64,000 bases of DNA from assembly GCA_037178625.1 (NCBI GenBank), contig CM074142.1:1612001-1676000 (forward strand), written 5' to 3'. The notes under the pieces were generated by a model, which searched no databases, was not told the origin of the DNA, and worked only from the letters and a program-made list of their open reading frames with translations. Made by a program: the position numbers and the translations under genes. The DNA is from Skeletonema tropicum. Its lineage: Eukaryota; Bacillariophyta; Thalassiosirophyceae; Thalassiosirales; Thalassiosiraceae. Shown here piece by piece: positions 12,096 through 21,619 of the stretch (within the stretch, counting starts at the first letter, position 1; each line of letters opens with the position of its first letter).

Positions 12096-12959
12096 CTAAA
12101 TCATCGGAATGATTTCATTCAACATGCTGTGCAATTCTGCCACACCATCTTTAAGTACAGAATACGTCGATGTACTATTGTCGGGGGAAACTGCGACACG
12201 CTGCTTCTTTGTTGGCGGTGGAGCATCAATGTGACTTCCGGACTGAAGCGTTGGCGTTGCTGGTGTTGCATGCGTTGAGGCTTCTACTGCTGTTTTAGAT
12301 GTCGTAGATTTCGTGGTTGCTGCTACTCCCGATGGCGATGGTGGATGCTGCGTCGATGATGTGCAATCCTCTGCTGCCGCTGGTTTTTTCTTCCCGAGCT
12401 CATCAAGTGCTTTCATTGCTTCTTCATACAAATCCTTTTCTCTTAGAATCGTTGCAATGATTCGGTCACATACGCCTCTGAGGAGATGTCGTTGAAGAGC
12501 ACGAGGCGGCCGAGGTGTAAGCATGTTGCCCTTCTTTTGTAGTTGTAGTTGATTAGGAAATGTATTCTGCTTCCCCCCAAAGTTAACTTGCCTTTTATCC
12601 CCGATGCGAATGACATAAAAGCGCCTCTTCTTCGGGCTGATTGCACGGATAGTGGTCGTATATGTTGTGTACTCCACAACACTCTTATCGAATTGTGATG
12701 CAAATGATTCCCACTGTTTGTCCTTCACTTCGAGCTCTTCGTCTTCATTCCTTTCGGTCAGACCTGCCGAGAGAAGGAATGCATCATATTCATTTTTCGT
12801 CATGCCAAGTAGTTGGGAAAGATCGTACTCATTAACAACCGATGAGTTATCATTGTTGATCAAATACCAATGCGATGGTGCCGAGTTAAGTTGTGAAAGA
12901 TAATTAGCCAACATGTCTCGGGCATCTTTTGACCCTTTCAACCTTGGTAGCGTTGGCAT
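12096..12959 (-). CDS. Hypothetical protein, 287 aa
   Basis: Uninterrupted frame starting at an ATG (MPTLPRLKGSKDARDMLANY). Three parts are visible: a 110-residue mixed N-terminal part, a basic central part (about 100-195) with PKKRRF and helical K/E-rich stretches, and a Thr/Ser/Pro/Ala-rich low-complexity segment (about 195-250) followed by PPPTKKQR, which resembles a nuclear-localisation signal, and a hydrophobic C-terminus. There is no signal peptide or membrane segment. I do not recognise the family. Composition suggests a nuclear or nucleic-acid-binding protein, possibly encoded by a transposon given the surroundings. Single exon as far as can be seen. Confidence 0.5.
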   Translation of the reverse strand: MPTLPRLKGSKDARDMLANYLSQLNSAPSHWYLINNDNSSVVNEYDLSQLLGMTKNEYDAFLLSAGLTERNEDEELEVKDKQWESFASQFDKSVVEYTTYTTTIRAISPKKRRFYVIRIGDKRQVNFGGKQNTFPNQLQLQKKGNMLTPRPPRALQRHLLRGVCDRIIATILREKDLYEEAMKALDELGKKKPAAAEDCTSSTQHPPSPSGVAATTKSTTSKTAVEASTHATPATPTLQSGSHIDAPPPTKKQRVAVSPDNSTSTYSVLKDGVAELHSMLNEIIPMI

Positions 12960-13133
12960 TATTTGTTATTTTATATGGCTTAGTACGTTCAAAGGGGTGT
13001 GCTCAAATAAATAATGAAGAAGTGGGAATGATAAGAGGCAGGTTAATTGCGGGGAGCGAGGGGGACGATGCGATGTTAGTATCCCAGATCTCCATGATGC
13101 AATACAGAGATCTAAATAATGAGAGGAGCTAAG

Positions 13134-13303
13134 TCGTTCGGTCGGTCGGTCGGTCGTTACGTCCGGGCCCTTTGGCGTGTCCTTTGGCCTTCACGGGCAT
13201 TTTCGATCGACTCTTTCTTTGATTGGCTTGATTTGACCCCTTGCCCCCCCCCCCGTTTTTAGAGTTTTCGATTGACTCTTTCTTTGATTGCCTTAGATTT
13301 GAT
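13134..13303. repeat. (TCGG)n run and duplicated 37-bp segment around poly-C
   Basis: A short (GTCG)n microsatellite at about 13135-13157 is followed by two near-identical segments (TTTTCGATYGACTCTTTCTT and continuing) at about 13200-13237 and 13266-13302, separated by a 12-C homopolymer. Confidence 0.75.
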
Positions 13304-13528
13304 GCAAAGACCACGATCGAACAGGTCAATTGCTCCTTGACTAACTGGAAAACAAAATTTGATATTGTGTGTAACTTAGCACAGAGTTCTGGGGTCGATC
13401 TTGAAACCCTCAACAATATCAGAAATGAACATGATACTCTTACATTGTACAACAAGGCTCTCACTTCTAACGTCAATTACATCACCACTTTCACCAACAT
13501 TAAGAAGGAATCCGAGAGTGGGTACTAA
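13266..13528 (+). pseudogene. Coding-like fragment, unknown
   Basis: An open frame of roughly 80 residues with ordinary protein composition (TTIEQVNCSLTNWKTKFDIV and continuing, ending IKKESESGY). Its 5' end merges with the duplicated poly-C region, so the true start is unclear. No family recognised; it may be an exon or a decayed mobile-element piece. Confidence 0.25.
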
Positions 13529-16423
13529 CTCTGCCAAATCATACTAACAGTCCTGTAGAATATTATTTCACCAAATGATTTACGTCTCGCTCTAATTTCT
13601 TCCTACCTGTCTTCAATCGTTTCCACACGTTCACATTAAACCTCTTCATAGATAATCCCTCTCACATAAATCAATATTCTCCCAACCGTTTCTCAGTAAT
13701 CACTACACAGCATTTGTAGAAGGCAATGTACAACCTTTATTACATAATTATTAAAGTGTTACATAACGTACTATTTGAATACTGCTATGTATATAAGTAG
13801 ACACAATCAATATCGTAGTAGATAGCCGGTGCCTCCTCTCTTATTTAGAAAACCCGCGCAGCGGCTAGACGAGCGTCAGCGAGGCTAGTGAAGGATGAAG
13901 GATAGGAAATAGAAATAGGAAATAGTTAACCTATTGGCCAGTTATCCTCCCGACCCCTGCAAAATATCCTCAAAAATATCCTCACTTTTCTAGTACTAGT
14001 TCCCACGTATACTTTCTACGGTTGACGTCACCACATTTCGGACACACATCGGACGAAGTATGCTGAAGAAGCTGAAATCGACATAAGGATGCACGCACAA
14101 CTACTTCACCACACACATACATAACACCATCCAATGCAATGTAAGATGTAAGATGAATATAAGATGGTGGGTGATACTATAGGTATTGAGGAATGGTTAC
14201 GCAAATGGACAAGAGGGAACTTTCAAGGAGGATATTTATGAGTATGGTGGAATGCACATCAGAAAGGTGTTGACGGGAGTGGACATCGAGAACTGTGAAT
14301 GGTGAAGGATTGCTTGTACTCCTAATGAATAGTAGGGATGATGCACGAGACTTATAACTCTTTCGGGCTTCTCGTGCTGCGGCAGTGCGTGTTTTCTTAC
14401 AGTCCGCATTCATTCATAGGGTAGTTGGCGAGACCCTCAGAGATAAGATATGTTGCAGCTTTGAGCATTATTTCGTTGCAATAATGGCCTGATGTGTCAA
14501 TGCAGGTCTAAAGGAGTGAGTAGATGCAATAATATGAGTAAACAATAGTGTTATTCACTTGGAAACACTCCAGCTATCAAGGTAGGCTTGTTCGAACAAG
14601 AGGATATGTTTTAGCGAATATTGGCGAAAAAATATCCTAGAGGCTACCCAAAAATGCCGAAATATCCTGAGGATTCCTGGCCATAACGCTAGAAATAGTG
14701 AGCTACTATGGAGTTATGGTGCACTACATACGCGTACTGGTATGGGTAACCTAACACCCCCCCACACTTGCAGAATCCGAAGGACGTTCTGGGAGTGAAA
14801 GAGACTAGGTAACCATACCAAGTCAAATGATGGAGTGTGAAAAAACTCAAAGTAGATCAGATTTGCTCCGTAAAAAAAAAAAAAGATCAACTGAAACGAA
14901 AGAGATTCGATGGTATTCCGAAGAATTATTTCAGATGATGTTCGCAGAGGTAGCTTGAGGTCTGTACCAGAAGGTAAAGTCACCAAAGTTACCTCCCCAC
15001 AATTGGACATTCCGTAATATCCCAAAACGAAGTAGATTATCATAATGATCTAATCAAAATAATATTCCACTATCCAAAATCAGATGAGGCACTGGATCAA
15101 AATCCCTGGCGGCTGCTGGTTGTTGGTATCTCCGTGCGGTGTCAATGCTTTGGAGAAGTGCTCGATGTCAAGTTAGCACCTGATTTAATAAATATTGATA
15201 GGGTGTGTTCTCAGTCAGTTAATTGAAGCAAGACGGAGGGTCTTGTAACTGTCGAACAGGATGATTGGGGATCAAAGTCAATACTTGTTGGCAGTGACTG
15301 ATCGGCGGTCTCATTCAAGATAGGAACTCTTTCCCGAATTTGTCACGGAATTCAGAAATTGGATGTGGTCCCCTATTCGATGAAATTAATGCGGTGGACG
15401 GTGGGTGACAATTCGTTGCACGAAGCTGCTTTCGAAATCTGGAGGAGGACGTTTCCGATGGCTGCGGCAGCATGGGTTCCCTGATGGATCCATATCGTTA
15501 CCTCGACACTGTCGATGCAGGAAGGTTTGAAATGTTGCAGCCCTCCTTGTGTTATCGATGGCAAGGACAACTTTGAAATCTCTCCCCCGGCTCTAAATTC
15601 AAGATATTAATGAAGAAGCGAAATTGGGTGGAGGGAGAGATTCGACGATTGTTGTAATTAATTGATAGATATAAATAGAAGATATCTTCGGTAATGAGCT
15701 GAGACCGAAGATCTTGGACTAGCAATCGTCGATTGGAGGTCAGTGTATTCGTAGACGACCTCCAATAATTCGTGATGAGGGTGGGAGGTGTGTAAAATTG
15801 TTAATAATACACACAGGCCGATGGATTGATTAATTGTTTGCTGGTGTTATTTTGGCGGATCCGATAAGGATAACGTGTCTCCACCGCTGCCACCGAAATG
15901 ATGATCGGCCCTCGGGGCCCCCGTTCATGGAGTGCAGAGCAGCGTAATAGGGGGCCGCAGGTGCCCTTCTATTACAGGTGGGAAAATTCATATTTTTCAC
16001 CCCCATTATTCTACAGAGTTATAGGTAGGAATCAGTACATGTGTTTTTTAGTGAGAAGGTTTACTTTAGGGACACGTAGAGTCCTCGGTAGAGACTACCG
16101 GCGTAGGATCTGTATGTGTTCCTATGTAGAAAGCAAGAAGTACCTGTTGAAAGCGAGAAATTTACTGTACTAAAGCCGCTTTTTGAGCATCTAAATCGGT
16201 CTGTACGAGAAAGAAATACAGGTTTTACACGGGCGTTAGTCGATTTAGTTTTTGTCTTTCTTCGTCGCGAGAAAATGTCTTTTTGTAAAACTGTGCTTGA
16301 TATATCGAATCGTGCGCTTGCAGATGTTTTACTGATCACCAGATGCAGACGCTTAATTGAGTTGTTGCATTCTTTGTGGTGAGAAAGTGTCTGTTTTGTA
16401 AAACTGTGCAGTGATCAATTTTA
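13529..16423. other. No recognisable gene
   Basis: No frame with convincing coding character on either strand. It contains an A12 homopolymer near 14873-14884, a C7 run near 14755, and a tandem imperfect duplication at about 16267-16350 and 16379-16440 (shared core TTTTGTAAAACTGTGC followed by ACTRATCACCAGATG). A CTAG/GCG-rich inverted segment sits at about 13855-13890. Confidence 0.5.
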
Positions 16424-16813
16424 CTAATCACCAGATGAAGATCCTGCGAAGTAATCACTTGGGATTTCATGATCCTTCTTCGCTTCTTTCCACTTCTTGT
16501 TCGGGTTGGTTATGATGTTGGTAATCCTGGTTGTCAGGTCTGTCCTGTCTTTGATGAAATTGCCCTTGATTGCTGCTGCGTACGATGTTTCTGTGATTTC
16601 TTCCAACTTTCTCTTGCTATTGCTATACCTCGTCTTCGACTCTTCTGCCTTCCCCTCCAAGTATTTCACCCAATTTGCTCGCTTCTTGTACGATTCGCAG
16701 AACTGGCCATTTTGCTTTCTCTTGCAATTTTTTAATCGGTTCGTTGAAATGTTGCTTCCGGTCCAGTATATGGCACTGTCCGACGGGTATGTCTTATAAT
16801 CTGCTACGGACAA
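16424..16813 (-). pseudogene. Truncated coding fragment next to copia 3' LTR
   Basis: An open frame of about 129 residues without an ATG, Lys/Glu-rich and probably helical (KYLEGKAEESKTRYSNSKRK). It begins directly beside the inferred 3' LTR of the copia element, consistent with a host or element gene cut by that insertion. The upstream part is not in the window. Function unknown. Confidence 0.35.
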
Positions 16814-16997
16814 CGCCTCCTAGCGAACACACGTTCATGGAGATTCACGTAAACAAACTATATATTTAATCGTTAGCTAGTAATAAAGGGCGAGCTAGTT
16901 CCGTCGTACACAGGTCTACACAGGTCTGGTGCCTGGAAGTAAAGAGGTAAGGACCCTCTTGGTTCCAGTCACTGATTGAGTCCCGTGTATTCCAACA
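16805..16997 (-). repeat. Putative copia 3' LTR
   Basis: Just past the RNase H stop codon the minus strand reads a purine-rich tract (GAGGGAG) followed by TGTTGGAATACAC, a typical copia LTR start. The outer boundary near 16805 is a guess; no matching 5' LTR was found to the right. Confidence 0.45.
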
Positions 16998-17015
16998 CTC
17001 CCTCGTAGCGAGGCA

Positions 17016-19373
17016 TTACCATCCAATTAGCATCTTGCGTAAACGAATAAATGTTTCAGGATCAAGAGGTTTTGTCAATGCATCTGCAAGTTGATCTTGC
17101 GTGTTGACATACTTAATCAGAATTTTGTTCGCGTTCACAAAAGAGCGAAAATGATGATACTTCAGCGCAATGTGTTTTGTCCTCGGAGAGAATTTCTGCT
17201 TCGTCGCCATACTGATGCATGATTGATTATCTTCGTGCACGGTGCAGTTGAAATTTGGAATTGTAATCTCCATCGGGAATGCAGTTTTCAATTCTTTCAT
17301 CATCTCCATCATTGGAATTACTTCTCGCAGTGCTTGCGATAGCGCGATGTATTCCGCTTCCGCAGTACTCAAAGCAATTTCCGTTTGCAACTTACTTACC
17401 CAGTGAATTGGGCAGTTTGCATACATGAGGATGTATCCAGTTCTTGACATCACGCTCTCTGCTGATTCAGCATCTGCATGTTGCCAACCACCAGCGAAAT
17501 CAGCGTCAACATAGCATTCTAAGCCCAACTTCTTGTCTGGTTTGTAGATAATTCCCTTGTCCATTGACGTACGTAGATATTTTCCAATCTTCATTACTGC
17601 TACCTCGTGACTCCGCTTCGGATCCATCGAAAATCTTGCGCATTGGTGTGTAGCAACTGAAATGTCTGGTCTAGTATTGCCTTGCAGGTAAGTCAACATC
17701 CCGATAGCTGTACGATATTTCCACGTATACTTGCGTTTTATGCCATTGCTGTCTTTCGATAGAATAGCTTTATCCGCAGGTGTAGAACGAGACTTTGCTG
17801 CTTGGCCCCACTTACTGTCATCACCGAGTCCTATCTCACTAACAATTCGTTGGATAAGATGAGGTTGTGAAAGCTCGAATGAACCATCATCGTAATGCTG
17901 TATCTCTATCCCAAGAAACTTATCAATATCCCCTTCATCAGTGAGAATAAATTTCTCTTCGCCTTCAACCAAAGACTTGACAAAGTTGTCGAGAGTGTCT
18001 TGGCTTGTACTGACTAAGATGCAGTCATCCACATACGTCAATACCGCCAAACCTTTCTTGAGATAAAGACAGCTATCAATGGCACTCGGAGTTAAACCTC
18101 GCTTCATTAGACCTTCTTTCAAATGTTGATACCAATTGTGACTGGCTTGCTTGAGCCCGTACAGATTCTTCTTCAACTTCAGCAGATATCTAGACTTGTT
18201 TGGATCTACTCTCCCCCTCCCGGTATTATCTTCATCGTCTGAATCGTCGTATTCAAATCCGATGGGGAGTTCCATCCAAATGTCTTCCTCCAAGTCCGCC
18301 TGCGGAAACGCTATGACGAAATCAATAGATTTGGAGTGTAACCGGTGGATCTTGCAGATAAGGAGTAAAAGTCGAACAGTCAACATATTTACCACCGGAG
18401 AATAGGTCTCCCAGTAGTTCTCCCCCCATTGCTGCATACCACCATGCGCACAAAGTCGTGCTTTATGCTTGAGTAATAGTCCTGCTGGACTCCTCTTGCG
18501 CTTAAATGACCAGATTGATTTAATTGCTTTCATGCCGTCAGGCATATCTGATCTCGGTACTAATTCCCAATGACCCCGCTGTTCATGATCTCTGACTTCT
18601 TTTATCATCGCCTCGCGAAAATCGTCTTTGTCGGCCTGTTGCATCGCTTGACCATAGTGAAAAGTCTCATTTGATGATATATCTTGAGTGACTAGAGAAA
18701 AGAAATGTGTAGCGTTGAAAGTCCCATCGTAGAGTTCATTCGCCTCGTGATACTTCTGCATCATACGATGAGTCAAGGTGGGTGATTTACCGTTGGATGT
18801 AACATCATGATGAAAGATGTTGTGATTTGGCATAGATATTTCAGAAATGGTGCTTACTGTTGAAAGAGCAGTGTACAGACATCTGCCAGCACGAGTACGT
18901 GACAAGGTTTCTGTAGCAGTTCCAATAGTAGATAGGGCGGTAGCACATTTCTCTGCCTGAGCTCTAATGCGTTCAGATCGCCGTAGCCCTGCTTCCGCAA
19001 GATTGATAACTGTTGGCATCTCCAATTCATTGGAGACCTGAGCTGTTGGAGCTGGAGCGGTTGATTTCTCTGTCGCTGTCATGGCATTATTGTTTTGTGT
19101 ACTTCGTTGTGGTGTAGAAAGACTTGCTGCAGCGTCTTCTTCCTTCGCCGAAGGTAAACTGCCTGACTCGCCGCCTCCCTCGGCAACTGGCACAACTGGC
19201 ATTGTGTCGATAGGAGCGGATGATGCCGGTGTATTTGGATTCTTGCTGTTGTTTCGATCGTTTATTATTGCAAAGGGATCAGTAATAGCCGTCGCTTTTC
19301 GTTTCCTAGTCCCATCCATCGGCAGGGGTTCGATATTCCCCTCGTTCATATTCTTCAACCAAGTATCTGTCAA
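17016..19373 (-). CDS. Ty1/copia polyprotein, RT and RNase H part
   Basis: 785 residues, open throughout. After a Ser/Thr-rich connector, the copia reverse transcriptase begins near residue 290 (KSIWSFKRKR..KARLCAHGG), with DFVIAFPQADLEEDIW, NLYGLKQASHNWYQ and the catalytic TYVDD at about 445. RNase H follows (YVDADFAGGW, STAEAEYIAL, HEDNQSCISM, TKHIALKYHHFR, DQLADALTKPL). It copies element RNA to cDNA in virus-like particles. The first in-frame codon is not ATG because this is the downstream half of a polyprotein interrupted by a nested insertion at about 19.4-21.66 kb; the first ATG is at 19349. RT and RNase H look intact. Similar elements are common in diatoms. Confidence 0.9.
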   Translation of the reverse strand: MTDTWLKNMNEGNIEPLPMDGTRKRKATAITDPFAIINDRNNSKNPNTPASSAPIDTMPVVPVAEGGGESGSLPSAKEEDAAASLSTPQRSTQNNNAMTATEKSTAPAPTAQVSNELEMPTVINLAEAGLRRSERIRAQAEKCATALSTIGTATETLSRTRAGRCLYTALSTVSTISEISMPNHNIFHHDVTSNGKSPTLTHRMMQKYHEANELYDGTFNATHFFSLVTQDISSNETFHYGQAMQQADKDDFREAMIKEVRDHEQRGHWELVPRSDMPDGMKAIKSIWSFKRKRSPAGLLLKHKARLCAHGGMQQWGENYWETYSPVVNMLTVRLLLLICKIHRLHSKSIDFVIAFPQADLEEDIWMELPIGFEYDDSDDEDNTGRGRVDPNKSRYLLKLKKNLYGLKQASHNWYQHLKEGLMKRGLTPSAIDSCLYLKKGLAVLTYVDDCILVSTSQDTLDNFVKSLVEGEEKFILTDEGDIDKFLGIEIQHYDDGSFELSQPHLIQRIVSEIGLGDDSKWGQAAKSRSTPADKAILSKDSNGIKRKYTWKYRTAIGMLTYLQGNTRPDISVATHQCARFSMDPKRSHEVAVMKIGKYLRTSMDKGIIYKPDKKLGLECYVDADFAGGWQHADAESAESVMSRTGYILMYANCPIHWVSKLQTEIALSTAEAEYIALSQALREVIPMMEMMKELKTAFPMEITIPNFNCTVHEDNQSCISMATKQKFSPRTKHIALKYHHFRSFVNANKILIKYVNTQDQLADALTKPLDPETFIRLRKMLIGW

Positions 19374-19581
19374 ACGAAAATCCTCTGAAGTACAGCTGTT
19401 AGCAAATCTTGGCGGATAATCGCAGAATTTTTATTCCTACGTACAAACGTACTGAAAGCCCCTTAACTGGGGAGCTACTCTACCTCCGTCTTTCTCAATT
19501 GCGAACAACAACCGGACCATGGTAAATAATGCCTCGTATGCCATATTCCACCAAGAGACATAAATGAACATTGTCCTATGT

Positions 19582-20595
19582 TTATTTCTTCTTTGCCGTC
19601 GCTTCTACCTTCGTATTCTCTCGTTTTACTCTGAGACTAAAGTTGAGCTTCTCTTCCTTCTTGAGCAAATCATTCTTGAAATCAAAGTCTTTTGCGTAGA
19701 CAGTTTTCATAATGAAAGATTTGTCAAAGTCAATAGCAGCACGATGACATTTCAAAACCTTCTTCAGCGTTTCAATTCTCTTGTGCGGAATGGGTGCATC
19801 CTCACTTGAATTACCTTCTGTCTCCTTGGTATTCTTTGCCTCAATCTCCAACATCTTATATGTCTCCATGTAACCTCTTGCCCTGGCACTGAACTTACGA
19901 ATGAGATCCACAGTGAGAACCTCTCTTGAAATACACTTGTCGACCAATGCAAGGAAATCAGCAGTCGTTTTCTTTTGAGCTAATGGATGTCTTCGGTAGA
20001 GAGCTTTGGAGAACCCCCAAGAGTATTCGACACCCTCACCAGCGTATTCAGCATGATACTTTGTTGTAATCAAGGCTCTTACTCCCAAAGATTCACAAAC
20101 ATATTCGAGTTGGCTTTGTTCAGACAAAAAATCTGTGCAGTTTGCAAGCAAATGCCGGAGGGAAAGCTCAGGAACCAAGTTACCCTCATCATCATACTTC
20201 ATCACTTGGTAGCTGCCCTTTCTGAAGGTTGCTATATCGATCCAGCCACGTTCATACGCAATCTGCAGAAGTCCCTTACCCTTGCCCTCCCATCCATATA
20301 TCATTTTGGTGGTAGGTGTTATTTTGATATCAATACTAGACGCTTGCGCCATTTTTGCTAGCTCAGCATGTGTCATCTTCCATAACCTTATTTCTCCTTC
20401 CTTTTTCCCCCACTCGGTGTCCATCAGCTCCGATATCAGCTCTTTCTTCACCTTATGTCGCTCTTTCCTCTTGTCTTCTGGTATTTCAACCTCTCGGTCG
20501 TGCCGTTGTCTTTCACGTTCCTCTGCTGTCAGCCAAAATGGGCCGACATCTTCACTGGTGAAGTTCATCGTTTGTTCTTGACCGATAGTCACCAT
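19582..20595 (-). CDS. Transposase-like protein, C-terminal type domain
   Basis: 337 residues from an ATG. The order GWEGKGKGLLQIAYERGWID, LRHLLANCTDF, QLEYVCESLGV, then KYHAEYAGEGVEYSWGFSKA and an R-K-F/Y-M-E-T-Y segment resembles the C-terminal third of eukaryotic Tc1/mariner-like DDE transposases, where the last block normally reads close to KFHCELNPIEYFWG. The catalytic N-terminal D and D motifs were not found in this ORF or the one upstream. The N-terminus is rich in charged helices (EERERQRHDREVEIPEDKRK). It overlaps the upstream ORF by 44 nt in a different frame. It may be truncated, joined by frameshift or splicing, or repurposed. Similarity judged by eye only. Confidence 0.5.
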   Translation of the reverse strand: MVTIGQEQTMNFTSEDVGPFWLTAEERERQRHDREVEIPEDKRKERHKVKKELISELMDTEWGKKEGEIRLWKMTHAELAKMAQASSIDIKITPTTKMIYGWEGKGKGLLQIAYERGWIDIATFRKGSYQVMKYDDEGNLVPELSLRHLLANCTDFLSEQSQLEYVCESLGVRALITTKYHAEYAGEGVEYSWGFSKALYRRHPLAQKKTTADFLALVDKCISREVLTVDLIRKFSARARGYMETYKMLEIEAKNTKETEGNSSEDAPIPHKRIETLKKVLKCHRAAIDFDKSFIMKTVYAKDFDFKNDLLKKEEKLNFSLRVKRENTKVEATAKKK

Positions 20596-21397
20596 TGCTG
20601 GGCACTAGTCCGTTGTACACATCGGCACCTTCTTCAAATCCGAAGAGAGCTGCTGCTTCAGGTGACTGCCATATAATATTCGGAGTCTGGTTGTTGCTGC
20701 TGTTATCGCCGTCTATATCGCCACTGCTGTTGTTATTGTCGTCGTCTTCGTCTTCATCTTCGTCGTCAACTTGATTATTCTCATCCTCTAATCTACCCAC
20801 GTTGGTGACGAATGGCACGAGAGGGCTCTGCTGCTGCTCAACTAGTCGTTGCGAGCGCCTTGTTCTTTTTTGTGGAGTAGGAGTAATTGGTGCAGCCGCT
20901 GATGATTTTGTTGCTTCTTTACGTTTGTTCTCATTATTTTTGTTCTTCTTCTTACCAGCGCATCCATCGTCGGGAAATGATACTTGCTCCGGCTTGTTGC
21001 AAGATCGCTGCCGATTATTAGTTGCACTGTAACTCTGTATATGTTCTATTTCTGTGCACAATAACTCTGCTGCGCGTATTGGTTCGTTGGGCACTTTCTC
21101 TCCCTCTCCAAAGTAGTAATAGTGCACCATCCGGCGTAATGACGAATTGAATGGACATGATGTTGTGAAATTTTTGTGGTATATCTTGTGTACATTGCTG
21201 CTGTTGAAAGGTCCGGCTGCCTTGTTCAGACGCTGCACGAGTTTGTTCCGTAAGGTATTGTCTTTATCTACATTCGTATAGTGTCTGTGCAATATCTCTA
21301 CCAACGACTGGTCGCAAATCCACCTGCCGCGATAAGTGTCACTTTTACTGATGAGCCGTGTGAAAAGGTATTCAAAAAGTGTATTACCATCGTTCAT
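20552..21397 (-). CDS. Hypothetical ORF upstream of transposase-like gene
   Basis: 281 residues from an ATG. The first 130 residues are a mixed helical domain with many aromatics (LFEYLFTRLI, RWICDQSLVEILHRHY, MVHYYYFGEGEKVPNEPIRA), followed by Lys-rich (KKKNKNNENKRK) and Arg-rich segments and a long Asp/Glu/Asn stretch (DDEDEDEDDDNNNSSGDIDG). No DDE triad is evident. It lies wholly inside the nested TIR element and overlaps the next ORF, so it is probably part of the same mobile-element gene. Function unknown. Confidence 0.45.
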   Translation of the reverse strand: MNDGNTLFEYLFTRLISKSDTYRGRWICDQSLVEILHRHYTNVDKDNTLRNKLVQRLNKAAGPFNSSNVHKIYHKNFTTSCPFNSSLRRMVHYYYFGEGEKVPNEPIRAAELLCTEIEHIQSYSATNNRQRSCNKPEQVSFPDDGCAGKKKNKNNENKRKEATKSSAAAPITPTPQKRTRRSQRLVEQQQSPLVPFVTNVGRLEDENNQVDDEDEDEDDDNNNSSGDIDGDNSSNNQTPNIIWQSPEAAALFGFEEGADVYNGLVPSNGDYRSRTNDELHQ

Positions 21398-21619
21398 GAT
21401 TACAATCTTTAGTCAACCTAATTGGCTATTTTGGATCTAGACATGCAAGAGAGGTTAATTTATCCTTTTGGTTGAGTAAATATTCAACTTGTTGTGCGTA
21501 GTACGCTCCGGCATTTGGCCATGGTTGGCATCTTTTTGCGCGGAGTGGCTCTTGTTGAGGGGTGAGTTGGGAGAAATCGGCCCAATGGGTTTTTATAAGA
21601 CTCACTACGTCATTTGTAC

